Assembly (NCBI RefSeq): GCF_900107965.1
Contig: NZ_FNVU01000007.1
Span: forward strand, 124,001-188,000
Direction of reading: 5' to 3'
DNA: 64,000 nt
Origin: Actinacidiphila yanglinensis
GTDB taxonomy: Bacteria; Actinomycetota; Actinomycetes; Streptomycetales; Streptomycetaceae
Shown here in pieces: positions 1-8,064 of this stretch. The position numbers and the translations under genes were made by a program. Each line of letters begins with the position of its first letter. Positions within the stretch are counted from its first letter, which is position 1. The notes under the pieces were generated by a model that made no database searches, was not told the origin of the DNA, and saw only the letters and a program-made list of their open reading frames with translations.

Positions 1-251
1 ACCTTCACGTTCGAGAAGGCCACGGCGAGCTGGTACGGCTGGCCCGAGGCCGGCTCGGCGGCCGTGCCGCTGGTCCGGGCGCCGAACGTGGTCGCCGCCG
101 ATCGCGCGGTGCCTGCCGCCAGGCGGTGGGCGGCCGCCCAACCGTCCTGGGCAGAGGAGGTGCCGGTCGCCTGCGCGGCCGGGATCACGGCGGCAGTCAG
201 GGCCAGGGCCCCCGAGACGACTGCGACAGCCGCGGTTGCGCGTATACGCAT
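1..251 (-). CDS. Secreted protein, N-terminal part only (cut by window edge)
   Basis: The gene reads leftward off the window, so only about 83 residues are visible. It starts at ATG 251 behind a GGAG-type ribosome site. The first 30 residues are a clear Sec signal peptide: MRIRAT, then a hydrophobic alanine/valine/leucine stretch ending in PAAQA, a likely signal-peptidase site. After this comes a low-complexity alanine/threonine stretch, and the visible part ends in a segment reading QPYQLAVAFSNVK, which resembles the start of a beta-strand domain. I do not recognise a catalytic domain. It is transcribed away from the zinc-ribbon gene downstream. Confidence 0.7.
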   Translation of the reverse strand, partial: MRIRATAAVAVVSGALALTAAVIPAAQATGTSSAQDGWAAAHRLAAGTARSAATTFGARTSGTAAEPASGQPYQLAVAFSNVK

Positions 252-525
252 GGATTCTCCGCTTGAGCAGCGTCGGGGCGGCCGGCTGACCGGTCGCCGC
301 GACGAGAGGAATCATGAGCCTGCTGGCTCGCCTCCCTTGACGGTCGAAAGAGGCCGCACGTTGCACATCCTGTGAAATTTCTGTGCGCGATCTGCGCCAC
401 AGTGACCCCGCCGCGTGATCCGCGGGAGGAGAAGGTCACGGTTCGGGGCATTCCGGCCACCGGCCGCCCCGCGGCGGCGTATTGTCGACGCTCGCCCGAT
501 GAGCCGAACCGACGGGAGTACGGCG

Positions 526-843
526 ATGCACGCCCTGACGGCGAGTTGGGAAGGCTGGATGGCGGCCTTCCAGCAGCACTACGACCGGTTGCCGGACACG
601 GCGCCCGACGTGCGCTGCCCCAACTGCGGTGCCCGCAAGCTGAACCTGGCCTTCCAGGGCCTCTTCCCGGACCGGGTCGGCTACGCGTCCTTCTGGTGCG
701 AGACCTGCCTGACCGGTATCCACCTCTCCCGCTGCCTGGTCCCCGAGGACGTCCCCATGGACTCCGTCCACACCCCGGTCGACCAGCGCACCGCCCGCGT
801 CCCCAACTACAGCCTGGTCTGGCCGGCCGACGAGGACGGGTAG
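526..843 (+). CDS. Small zinc-ribbon protein
   Basis: Predicted protein of 105 residues. ATG 526 is preferred because GGGAG lies about 8 bases upstream; an in-frame ATG at 499 would add nine residues without a good ribosome site. Two CxxC pairs, CPNC and CETC, about 30 residues apart, form a probable zinc ribbon. There is no signal peptide or membrane segment, so it should be cytoplasmic. It converges on the LuxR-type response regulator gene. The family appears to be a conserved actinobacterial protein of unknown role. Function is not inferable from the sequence beyond metal binding. Confidence 0.7.
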   Translation: MHALTASWEGWMAAFQQHYDRLPDTAPDVRCPNCGARKLNLAFQGLFPDRVGYASFWCETCLTGIHLSRCLVPEDVPMDSVHTPVDQRTARVPNYSLVWPADEDG

Positions 844-895
844 GGGCGCCGCCGGCCCCGGCAACGACCCGACCAGGCGCGTCGGACCAGGCGCG

Positions 896-1579
896 TCAGA
901 CCAGGCGGCGGGCGGTCGCCCAGCGGGTCAGCTCGTGGCGGTTGGACAGCTGGAGCTTGCGCAGCACCGCCGAGACGTGGGACTCGACGGTCTTCACCGA
1001 GATGAACAGCTGCTTGGCGATCTCCTTGTAGGCGTAGCCGCGGGCGATCAGCCGCAGCACCTCGCGCTCGCGCTGCGTGAGCCGGTCGAGGTCCTCGTCG
1101 ACCGGCGGGGCGTCGGTGGAGGCGAACGCGTCGAGGACGAAGCCGGCCAGGCGGGGTGAGAACACCGCGTCGCCGTCGCGCACCCGGAAGATGGAGTTGA
1201 CCAGGTCCGGCCCGGTGATGGTCTTGGTGACGTAGCCGCGCGCACCGCCGCGGATCACGCCGATCACGTCCTCGGCCGCGTCGGAGACCGACAGGGCGAG
1301 GAAGCGCACCGGCCGGTCCGGGTCGGCGCTGAGCGCGGCGCACCGCCGCAGCACCTCGACCCCGCCGCCGCCGGGCAGGTGGACGTCGAGCAGCACGACC
1401 TCCGGACGGGTGGCGGTGACCACGGCGACCGCCTGGTCGACGTCGGCCGCCTCGCCGACCACCTCGACCCCGGTCTCGTCGGTGGCGCCGATCTCCGCCT
1501 GCACCCCGGTGCGGAACATGCGGTGGTCGTCGACGAGGACCACCCGGACCCGTCGTTCGTCTCCCGTGGGCGTAGTCAT
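896..1579 (-). CDS. LuxR/NarL-family response regulator
   Basis: 227 residues. The N-terminal receiver domain has the DDH acidic pair near residue 16 and the phospho-acceptor Asp in the VVLLDVHLPGGGG segment. The C-terminal LuxR helix-turn-helix is intact (LTQREREVLRLIARGYAYKEIAKQL followed by VKTVESHV, split here as two blocks). Its start codon overlaps the stop of the upstream kinase gene by four bases, so the two are translationally coupled and very probably form one two-component system. Because the kinase carries a PspC domain, the likely input is a membrane or envelope signal; this is inference. Targets are unknown. Confidence 0.93.
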   Translation of the reverse strand: MTTPTGDERRVRVVLVDDHRMFRTGVQAEIGATDETGVEVVGEAADVDQAVAVVTATRPEVVLLDVHLPGGGGVEVLRRCAALSADPDRPVRFLALSVSDAAEDVIGVIRGGARGYVTKTITGPDLVNSIFRVRDGDAVFSPRLAGFVLDAFASTDAPPVDEDLDRLTQREREVLRLIARGYAYKEIAKQLFISVKTVESHVSAVLRKLQLSNRHELTRWATARRLV

Positions 1580-2877
1580 GCCGCCGCCACCCTCTCCATC
1601 TCGAGTTCGACTTCCGTGCCGCCGCCGGGCGCGGCCCGCAGCCGGGCCTCACCGCCGTTGCGCCGCATCCGTCCGATGATCGATTCTCTTACGCCCATGC
1701 GGTCGTCGGGAACCTGGTCGAGGTCGAAACCCGCGCCGTGGTCGCGGACCGAGACGAACACCTTCGCCTCCTCGACCTCGGCGTAGACCTGGACCGCGCC
1801 CCCGTCGCCGCCGTACTTCGCCGCGTTGACCATCGCCTCGCGGGCGGCCTGCATCTGCGCGACCAGCCGGTCGTCGAGCGGGCAGTCCCCCACGCAGACC
1901 ACCTCGACGGGCACGCCGTGCGCGTCCTCCACCTCCGCGGCGGCGGCGCGCACCGCGTCGGCGAGCGTGGTCGGCTCGTCGTCGCGGCCGGTGCCCTCGG
2001 GGCGGTACAGCCACGCGCGCAGCTCGCGCTCCTGGGCCCGGGCCAGCCGGGCCACCTCGCGCGGCTCCTCGGCGTGCCGCTGGATCAGCGTGAGGGTGTG
2101 CAGCACCGAGTCGTGCACGTGGGCGGCGACCTCGGCGCGCTCCTGGGCGCGGATGCGCATCAGGCGCTCCGCGGACAGGTCCTGCGTCATCCGCACCAGA
2201 TACGGTCCGGCGATCAGCGCGACCCCGACGAGCACGGCGAGCGCGGCCTGGAGGATGCCGCCGACGTGGCTGCCCGAACCGCGCACCACGATGAAGCCGG
2301 TGACCCCCGCGATCACGAGAAAGATGCCGCCCGCGGCCCGTACCAGCGGCCAGAACCGCTTGCCGTGGCTCATCTCGACCCAGCGCGCCTTGCGGGCGTT
2401 GTCGGCCTGCCGCCACACCAGCGAGACGCCCAGGCCGATCACCAGCAGCGGCCACACCGCGCGGTTGGCGGCGCCGAGGTTGAAGTTGTCGACGAGGATG
2501 CCGGTGCCGGCCGCCAGCGCGATCAGGGCCATGATCTGGCCCTTGTCCGGACGCTTGCCCGCCAGCCAGGAACGGGCGTCCCGCGGCTCCTTCGCCTCGG
2601 AGACGCCGCCGACGCCGAGCGGCACGAAGAACCAGAACACCGCGTAGAGCAGGATGCCGATGCCGTTGAAGACCGCGAGCAGCACGAACAGCGCGCGCAC
2701 CCACAGCACGGGCAGTCCGAGGTGGCCGGCCAGCCCGCGCGCCACGCCGCCGATCATCCGGCCCTCGGAACTGCGGTAGAGCTTGCGCACACCGGACGCG
2801 GCGGGGTCGGGCGGCGCGAGGAAGGACGCTCCGGTGACGCCGCCGGACGGTCCGGGGGGCGGGGGGCTGGCTGACAT
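1576..2877 (-). CDS. PspC-domain sensor histidine kinase
   Basis: 433 residues from ATG 2877; an upstream in-frame ATG at 2913 is possible, and neither has a strong ribosome site. The N-terminus is proline rich, then a PspC domain (VRKLYRSSEGRMIGGVARG, followed by a membrane segment near residues 60-85). Further hydrophobic helices lie between about 115 and 230. The dimerisation/phosphotransfer helix carries HVHDSVLHTL, the H-box of NarL-partner kinases, and a HATPase domain with N-box EAMVNAAKYGG and DHGAGF ends the protein. It overlaps the response regulator gene by four bases. It is divergent from another PspC-domain gene, so both may share a membrane-stress function. Confidence 0.92.
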   Translation of the reverse strand: MSASPPPPGPSGGVTGASFLAPPDPAASGVRKLYRSSEGRMIGGVARGLAGHLGLPVLWVRALFVLLAVFNGIGILLYAVFWFFVPLGVGGVSEAKEPRDARSWLAGKRPDKGQIMALIALAAGTGILVDNFNLGAANRAVWPLLVIGLGVSLVWRQADNARKARWVEMSHGKRFWPLVRAAGGIFLVIAGVTGFIVVRGSGSHVGGILQAALAVLVGVALIAGPYLVRMTQDLSAERLMRIRAQERAEVAAHVHDSVLHTLTLIQRHAEEPREVARLARAQERELRAWLYRPEGTGRDDEPTTLADAVRAAAAEVEDAHGVPVEVVCVGDCPLDDRLVAQMQAAREAMVNAAKYGGDGGAVQVYAEVEEAKVFVSVRDHGAGFDLDQVPDDRMGVRESIIGRMRRNGGEARLRAAPGGGTEVELEMERVAAA

Positions 2878-3023
2878 ACACCGATCGTCACACAGGCGCG
2901 ACCCCGGGGGCATCAGGGTGAACCCCCGAGGATCCGCGAGCGGACCCCCAGGGGGCCTCCGGGGCGGGATCAGGGTCGTACCAGGGTCCAGGCGGGTGCC
3001 GGTACCGCGGCGGACACGCGACC

Positions 3024-4538
3024 ATGGTGGCTATGACCGACGAGCCCACCGACACGAGTGCGCCCCGGGACCGGGACCGCGACGAGGGCAGCCAGGCGAC
3101 GCGGCCCCGGGACCGGGACCGCGACGAGGGCAGCCAGGCGACGCTGCCGCCCCCGCTCCCGACCGCGGCCGAGGTGCCGGGGCCGGCCGGCGCCCCCGGG
3201 AGCGACCGCGGTGCCGGTTCCGGCGCCGGATGGACCAAGGACGCGGGCCGGGCACGGGGCGACGCGAAGGGCAGCGCGAGGGACGGCGCGAAGGACGGCG
3301 ACGGCGCCGAGACCGAGGGAAGCGCGGACGGCGGGCACCCCCCGCTCCGGCGCGGCCGCGGCAAGGACAAGGTGCTGGCCGGCGTCTGCCACAGCGCGGG
3401 CCGCTGGTTCGGCGTCGACCCGGTGATCTTCCGCATCGTGCTCGCGGTGCTCGCGCTGACCGGCGGCATCGGCCTGATCGTCTACGGCATGGGCTGGCTG
3501 GTCATCCCGCAGGAGGGCGAGGAGGAGAGCGAGGCGCACCGCCTGCTGTCCGGACGGATCGAGGGCGCGCCGCTGACCGCCGTCCTCATGACGCTGGTCG
3601 GCTGCGGCCTGTACGCGTCGATGCTCGACAACGGCGCCAACCAGGCGTTCTCGCTGATCCTGCTGGGCGCGACGGCCGCCGCCGTGTACTGGTCTCAGCA
3701 GCGCGGCCGGATACAGGCGGCCGGCGAGACCCCGCTGGTGGCCGCGAGCGCGGTCGCGGACGCCCCGCCGGCCGCGCAGGCCCCGCCGGAGCCCGGCAGC
3801 ACCCCGTCCTGGTGGCGCGACTCGCTGACGAAGCCGGCGTACCTGTGGGGCCCGGACGACGGGCCGTACCAGGAGGCGGATCGGCAGGCCTGGCGGGAGC
3901 GGAAGCGGGCCACCCGCAAGGAGCGGCTGTGGCCGTTCGGGCTGGTGGCCTTCCTGCTGGCGGCGACGGCCGCGGCGGTGGGCACCTCGGTGTCCTTCCA
4001 CCGGACGTCGGTGGGCGCGAGCGTGGAGATCGGGCTGTCCTCGGCGCTGGGCGTCTTCGGCGTGGCCTACCTGGTCGCGTCCTTCGCGGGACGGCCGCGC
4101 GGCGCCACCGCGTTCTGGTCGCTGCTGACCATCGCCGGGCTGATCGCCACCGCCTCGCTGCCCAAGAACCCGGAGGGCTGGACCAGCCACTGGACCCCGG
4201 CCACCGCGGCCGCGATCCAGCCGCTGTACGTCCGGGGCGTGGGCGACGGCGACCTCGACCTGCGGAGGACGGCCCTGCACGACCGCACCGTGAGCAGCCG
4301 GGTCAAGGTGAACCTGGGCGAGGCGGTGGTCCGGCTGCCACCGGACGCCACGGTCGTCCTGAACTACCACATCGGCGTCGGCGACGTGCTGCTGCCGGGA
4401 CGGAGCGACAGCGGAGTGAACATCAAGGGCGGAGCGCACGACACCGAGGTCTACGGCCCGAAGCCGGGCATCCGGTCCACCGGGACGATCGAACTCACGG
4501 TCCGGGTCGGCGTCGGGGATCTGCGGGTGGTCCGGTGA
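3024..4538 (+). CDS. PspC-domain multi-pass membrane protein
   Basis: 504 residues from ATG 3024; ATG 3033 is a possible alternative but its purine stretch is too close. The first 110 residues are hydrophilic and low-complexity and include an exact 14-residue tandem duplication (see repeat 3062-3145). A PspC domain follows (GRGKDKVLAGVCHSAGRWFGVD, split by the family Gly-Val pattern) with a first membrane helix, then three or four more helices between about residues 170 and 390. The final 100 residues are a beta-rich domain (VGDGDLDL ... VNLGEAVVRLP ... IGVGDVLLP) of the cell-wall-active-antibiotic-response type. It is divergent from the PspC kinase and overlaps the next small gene by four bases. 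Confidence 0.9.
   Translation: MVAMTDEPTDTSAPRDRDRDEGSQATRPRDRDRDEGSQATLPPPLPTAAEVPGPAGAPGSDRGAGSGAGWTKDAGRARGDAKGSARDGAKDGDGAETEGSADGGHPPLRRGRGKDKVLAGVCHSAGRWFGVDPVIFRIVLAVLALTGGIGLIVYGMGWLVIPQEGEEESEAHRLLSGRIEGAPLTAVLMTLVGCGLYASMLDNGANQAFSLILLGATAAAVYWSQQRGRIQAAGETPLVAASAVADAPPAAQAPPEPGSTPSWWRDSLTKPAYLWGPDDGPYQEADRQAWRERKRATRKERLWPFGLVAFLLAATAAAVGTSVSFHRTSVGASVEIGLSSALGVFGVAYLVASFAGRPRGATAFWSLLTIAGLIATASLPKNPEGWTSHWTPATAAAIQPLYVRGVGDGDLDLRRTALHDRTVSSRVKVNLGEAVVRLPPDATVVLNYHIGVGDVLLPGRSDSGVNIKGGAHDTEVYGPKPGIRSTGTIELTVRVGVGDLRVVR
3062..3145 (+). repeat. 42-bp exact tandem duplication inside the PspC gene
   Basis: Two copies of a 42-base unit lie head to tail at 3062-3103 and 3104-3145 and differ only in the last base. 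They are in frame and encode a 14-residue unit ending in RDRDRDEGSQAT in both copies. The near identity at synonymous positions points to a recent slip or duplication rather than an old domain repeat. Confidence 0.95.
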
Positions 4539-4762
4539 AGCGGCACCGTTTCGAGCCGGCGGCCCTGGTGATGGGCCTGGTCCTGATCGGCCTGTCCGTG
4601 TCCTTCCTGCTGGACGCGACCGGGGTGTGGGACCTGTCCGACCGGAACGCCACGATCACCGCGGCGAGCTGCGGGCTCGGCCTGGTCCTGGTGACCGCGA
4701 GCCTCACGCAGGTGGTGCGGATCGTACGGGACGTCCGGAGGCGGCGGACTCCTCGACCGTAG
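4535..4762 (+). CDS. Small two-helix membrane protein
   Basis: 75 residues from GTG 4535, which overlaps the stop of the PspC protein (GTGA), so the two are translationally coupled. Two hydrophobic segments, about residues 9-27 and 42-62, are followed by an arginine-rich cytoplasmic end. It probably acts as a small partner of the PspC membrane protein, although this rests only on coupling. Its last 59 bases overlap, tail to tail, the end of the DoxX gene on the other strand. Confidence 0.8.
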   Translation: MKRHRFEPAALVMGLVLIGLSVSFLLDATGVWDLSDRNATITAASCGLGLVLVTASLTQVVRIVRDVRRRRTPRP

Positions 4763-5276
4763 CCGCGCCCGGACCGCCGCCGGACGCCGGAGCACCCGCG
4801 CCGACGTCGGCACCGGCCCGCCACTTCTTCACCAGCACGTCGAGCGACAGGTAGGGCGTGCCCGCCAGCACCATCGGCAGCCAGGCCATCAGGTAGGCCA
4901 GGTCGTTGCCGTAGTAGTAGGGCGTCGTGGACCAGCTCACCGTCAGCCACAGGCTCAGCGAGATCAGCGCGCCGCCGAGCGCGGCCACCCGGCCGAGCAG
5001 CCCGAAGAACACCCCGAGGCCGACCGCGAGTTCACCGAGGGCGATCGCGTACCCGAAGCCGTGCGGCGCCTTCAGGGCGAGGTCGACCATGGCCGGTATC
5101 GCCGCCGAGTCCCGGACGCCGTGCAGGGTCTGGAGCAGCGAGCCGTTCGCCGAGTCGGTGAAGAAGGTGTTGCTGGTCAGCTTGTCGATCCCGGCGTAGG
5201 TGAAGGTCACGCCGAGGAAGATCCGCAACGGCAGCAGCGCGTAGCGGCGTGCGGTGTCCCGCCACGTCTCGAGCAT
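4704..5276 (-). CDS. DoxX-family membrane protein
   Basis: 190 residues. Near the N-terminus LLPLRIFLGVTFTYAGIDKL is the characteristic first DoxX helix, followed by three further hydrophobic helices (about 75-95, 100-120, 130-150) and a proline/alanine-rich tail. DoxX proteins are small inner-membrane proteins often linked to quinone or thiol redox chemistry; the precise activity here is unknown. The start ATG 5276 fits the family. It converges with and overlaps the small membrane protein gene by 59 bases. guaA lies upstream in the same direction, separated by a 180-base gap with a hairpin. Confidence 0.88.
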   Translation of the reverse strand: MLETWRDTARRYALLPLRIFLGVTFTYAGIDKLTSNTFFTDSANGSLLQTLHGVRDSAAIPAMVDLALKAPHGFGYAIALGELAVGLGVFFGLLGRVAALGGALISLSLWLTVSWSTTPYYYGNDLAYLMAWLPMVLAGTPYLSLDVLVKKWRAGADVGAGAPASGGGPGAATVEESAASGRPVRSAPPA

Positions 5277-5410
5277 CGTGTCCCCGCTCTCCCGCCGCGC
5301 TTGGTGGGGTGGAAGTGGTCTTCCGATGCAGCGGCGTCACGCCGTCATACGTACACCAGGGCACTTCGACTCAACGCGGCGGGGTTTTCGCGGGACGGCC
5401 GCGCGGGAGG

Positions 5411-5444
5411 GCGGGCGGCGGGACGTGACCACCCCGCCGCCCGC
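5411..5444 (-). terminator. Hairpin downstream of guaA
   Basis: A perfect 12-bp GC stem (5411-5422 paired with 5433-5444) with a 10-base loop lies about 15 bases beyond the guaA stop codon. There is no U-run, as is common for Streptomyces terminators. It would end guaA transcription before the DoxX gene. Confidence 0.6.
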
Positions 5445-5455
5445 GCGGCCGGCGC

Positions 5456-7052
<1,597 letters not shown>

Positions 7053-7158
7053 GGGCGGCCTTCCGGCGAGGGTTACGGGAGTATGCCGCCAGTCTACCCA
7101 GGGCGGCGGAACCTCCCGACCCTGCTCGGGCGCCCCCGGCACCGCGCTGGATACGGCC

Positions 7159-7189
7159 TTGCGCCCGCACCCGGTGGGTGGTCCATACT
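7159..7189 (+). promoter_or_regulatory. Putative promoter of the aromatic leader peptide
   Basis: TTGCGC at 7159-7164 and CATACT at 7184-7189 with a 19-base gap resemble a principal-sigma promoter. Transcription would start about at 7196, which is the A of the leader ATG, so the leader peptide would be read from a leaderless transcript. The spacing is longer than ideal. Confidence 0.5.
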
Positions 7190-7195
7190 GGCGCC

Positions 7196-7264
7196 ATGCA
7201 CCAGTACACCTTCGCGTTTACCTATGGCACCGGCCGGTCCGGCTGCCATGGTCGCGTCGTGTGA
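7196..7264 (+). CDS. Aromatic leader peptide (attenuator control peptide)
   Basis: A 22-codon open frame starting MHQYTFAFTYGTG. Four of its first ten residues are Tyr or Phe (TAC, TTC, TTT, TAT). There is no ribosome site, but a promoter-like sequence places the transcript start at the ATG itself. It is followed 20 bases after its stop by a very strong hairpin and then by a chorismate mutase gene, the branch enzyme to phenylalanine and tyrosine. This is the layout of ribosome-mediated attenuation: shortage of Phe/Tyr would stall the ribosome over these codons. It is inference from arrangement; the competing anti-terminator fold has not been computed. Confidence 0.7.
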   Translation: MHQYTFAFTYGTGRSGCHGRVV

Positions 7265-7283
7265 GCTGACGCAAGCGACCTCC

Positions 7284-7315
7284 AGGCGCCCCGGGCCACT
7301 CGGCCCGGGGCGCCT
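7284..7315 (+). terminator. Strong hairpin between the leader peptide and chorismate mutase (attenuator terminator)
   Basis: A perfect 14-bp GC stem (7284-7297 with 7302-7315) and a four-base loop. GCGAC at 7275-7279 can also pair with GTCGC at 7316-7320 to lengthen it across a bulge. It sits after the leader stop codon at 7264 and before the chorismate mutase ribosome site near 7364. It has no U-run. A GC-rich segment just after the aromatic codons (7226-7245) could compete for its left arm. Confidence 0.72.
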
Positions 7316-7375
7316 GTCGCTTCCGGACCGGTGCCCGGGTCGTGACCGACGTGCCACCGACCCGAGGAGCAGACC

Positions 7376-7729
7376 GTGACCGACGCCCACCCCGAGCCCG
7401 TCCGCGCCCTTCCCGCCGACGCCCTGCCGGCAGCCGCAGCCGTTCCCGCCCCGGCCGCGCCGGACGACGCACCGCTGCCCTCCGCCGCCGAGCAGGTGAT
7501 CGCCGAGGCACGGCAGCGTATCGACGCTCTCGACGGGCAGATCATCGAACTGGTCCGGCGCCGGGTCGAGATCTCCGGGGAGGTGCAGCGGGCCCGGATG
7601 GGAGCGGGCGGGCGGCGGCTGCACCTGGCCCGCGAGATGGAGGTGCTGCGGGTGTACGGCGATGCGCTCGGCCGGCCCGGTACCGCGCTGGCCATGACCC
7701 TGCTGGAGCTGGGGCGCGGCCGGGTGTGA
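7376..7729 (+). CDS. Chorismate mutase (AroQ type)
   Basis: Rearranges chorismate to prephenate, the entry to phenylalanine and tyrosine. 117 residues from GTG 7376, with GAGGAGC about 8 bases upstream. After a 35-residue proline/alanine-rich N-terminus the all-alpha AroQ core is clear: ARQRIDALDGQIIELVRRRVEIS, then GEVQRARMGAGG and the C-terminal helix. It is monofunctional; no prephenate dehydratase domain is attached. The upstream leader peptide and hairpin suggest Phe/Tyr attenuation. It is divergent from guaA and converges on the GMC oxidoreductase across a 335-base structured gap. Confidence 0.93.
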   Translation: MTDAHPEPVRALPADALPAAAAVPAPAAPDDAPLPSAAEQVIAEARQRIDALDGQIIELVRRRVEISGEVQRARMGAGGRRLHLAREMEVLRVYGDALGRPGTALAMTLLELGRGRV

Positions 7730-7823
7730 CGGTATGACCGGCCGCCGCACGCTTCCCCTTTCGAGGGGGATCACCCGAACGGCACGTGACCGGCCGACGG
7801 GCCCTTCGTTGGAGGAGGTGTCC

Positions 7824-7877
7824 GTGCCAGCCAGGGGCGGTAACCCAACACCACGCGTGGAAATGGACACCGCCTAG
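7824..7877 (+). CDS. Possible 17-residue microprotein
   Basis: GTG 7824 to TAG 7875-7877 encodes VPARGGNPTPRVEMDTA. The ribosome site GGAGGAGG at 7811-7818 is among the best in the window, which is why this short frame is listed. The frame lies inside a potential stem formed by its own flanks, so it could be a regulatory upstream frame or an sRNA with a coding segment. No similar known peptide comes to mind. Confidence 0.35.
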   Translation: MPARGGNPTPRVEMDTA

Positions 7878-7911
7878 ACGCAGCTGGGCGGGGTGTGAAC
7901 CGGTGCGATGA

Positions 7912-7935
7912 GGCGGCCGCAGTGATGCGGCCGCC
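7912..7935. ncRNA. Perfect 10-bp hairpin with GTGA tetraloop
   Basis: GGCGGCCGCA at 7912-7921 pairs fully with TGCGGCCGCC at 7926-7935 around a GTGA loop, which is a GNRA-type tetraloop if transcribed rightward. It is the core of the structured gap 7730-8064. It may be part of a small RNA; it lacks protein-coding signal. Confidence 0.4.
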
Positions 7936-8004
7936 GTGGGACCTCGCATCGGCCCGAGTGGCCGGACGGCAGGGGACAGCAGCCCGGTCACGACTCTAAA
8001 GAGG

Positions 8005-8037
8005 CGGTCGGCTCCCGGGGACGCCCGGGACCGGCCG
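8005..8037 (+). terminator. Terminator-like hairpin before the convergent GMC gene
   Basis: CCCGGG at 8014-8019 pairs with 8024-8029 around a GACG loop, extended below by a seven-pair stem (8005-8011 with 8031-8037, one G-U if RNA). It could terminate the transcript through 7824-7935, and on the other strand it lies just beyond the GMC oxidoreductase stop codon. Confidence 0.5.
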
Positions 8038-8064
8038 CTCTGCGAGTGACACATTACAGCGTGT

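Larger units (their letters stand above)
7730..8064. other. 335-base structured intergenic region between convergent genes
   Basis: No conventional gene. On the plus strand it holds, in order, a GGAGGAGG ribosome site with a 17-codon frame (7824-7877), flanked by a 7-bp complementary pair (GGTGTCC 7817-7823 and GGACACC 7865-7871); a perfect 10-bp hairpin with a GTGA loop (7912-7935), nested in CGATG/CATCG at 7906 and 7949; and a terminator-like hairpin (8005-8037). This order looks like a small transcription unit. I do not match it to a known riboswitch or RNA family. Confidence 0.5.

Noticed and set aside
7730..8064. Cobalamin, TPP or c-di-AMP riboswitch, SRP RNA, 6S RNA, tmRNA or RNase P RNA
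   Set aside because: I checked for the conserved cores of these families by eye and none is present, and the following gene on the plus strand is absent (the next gene converges).
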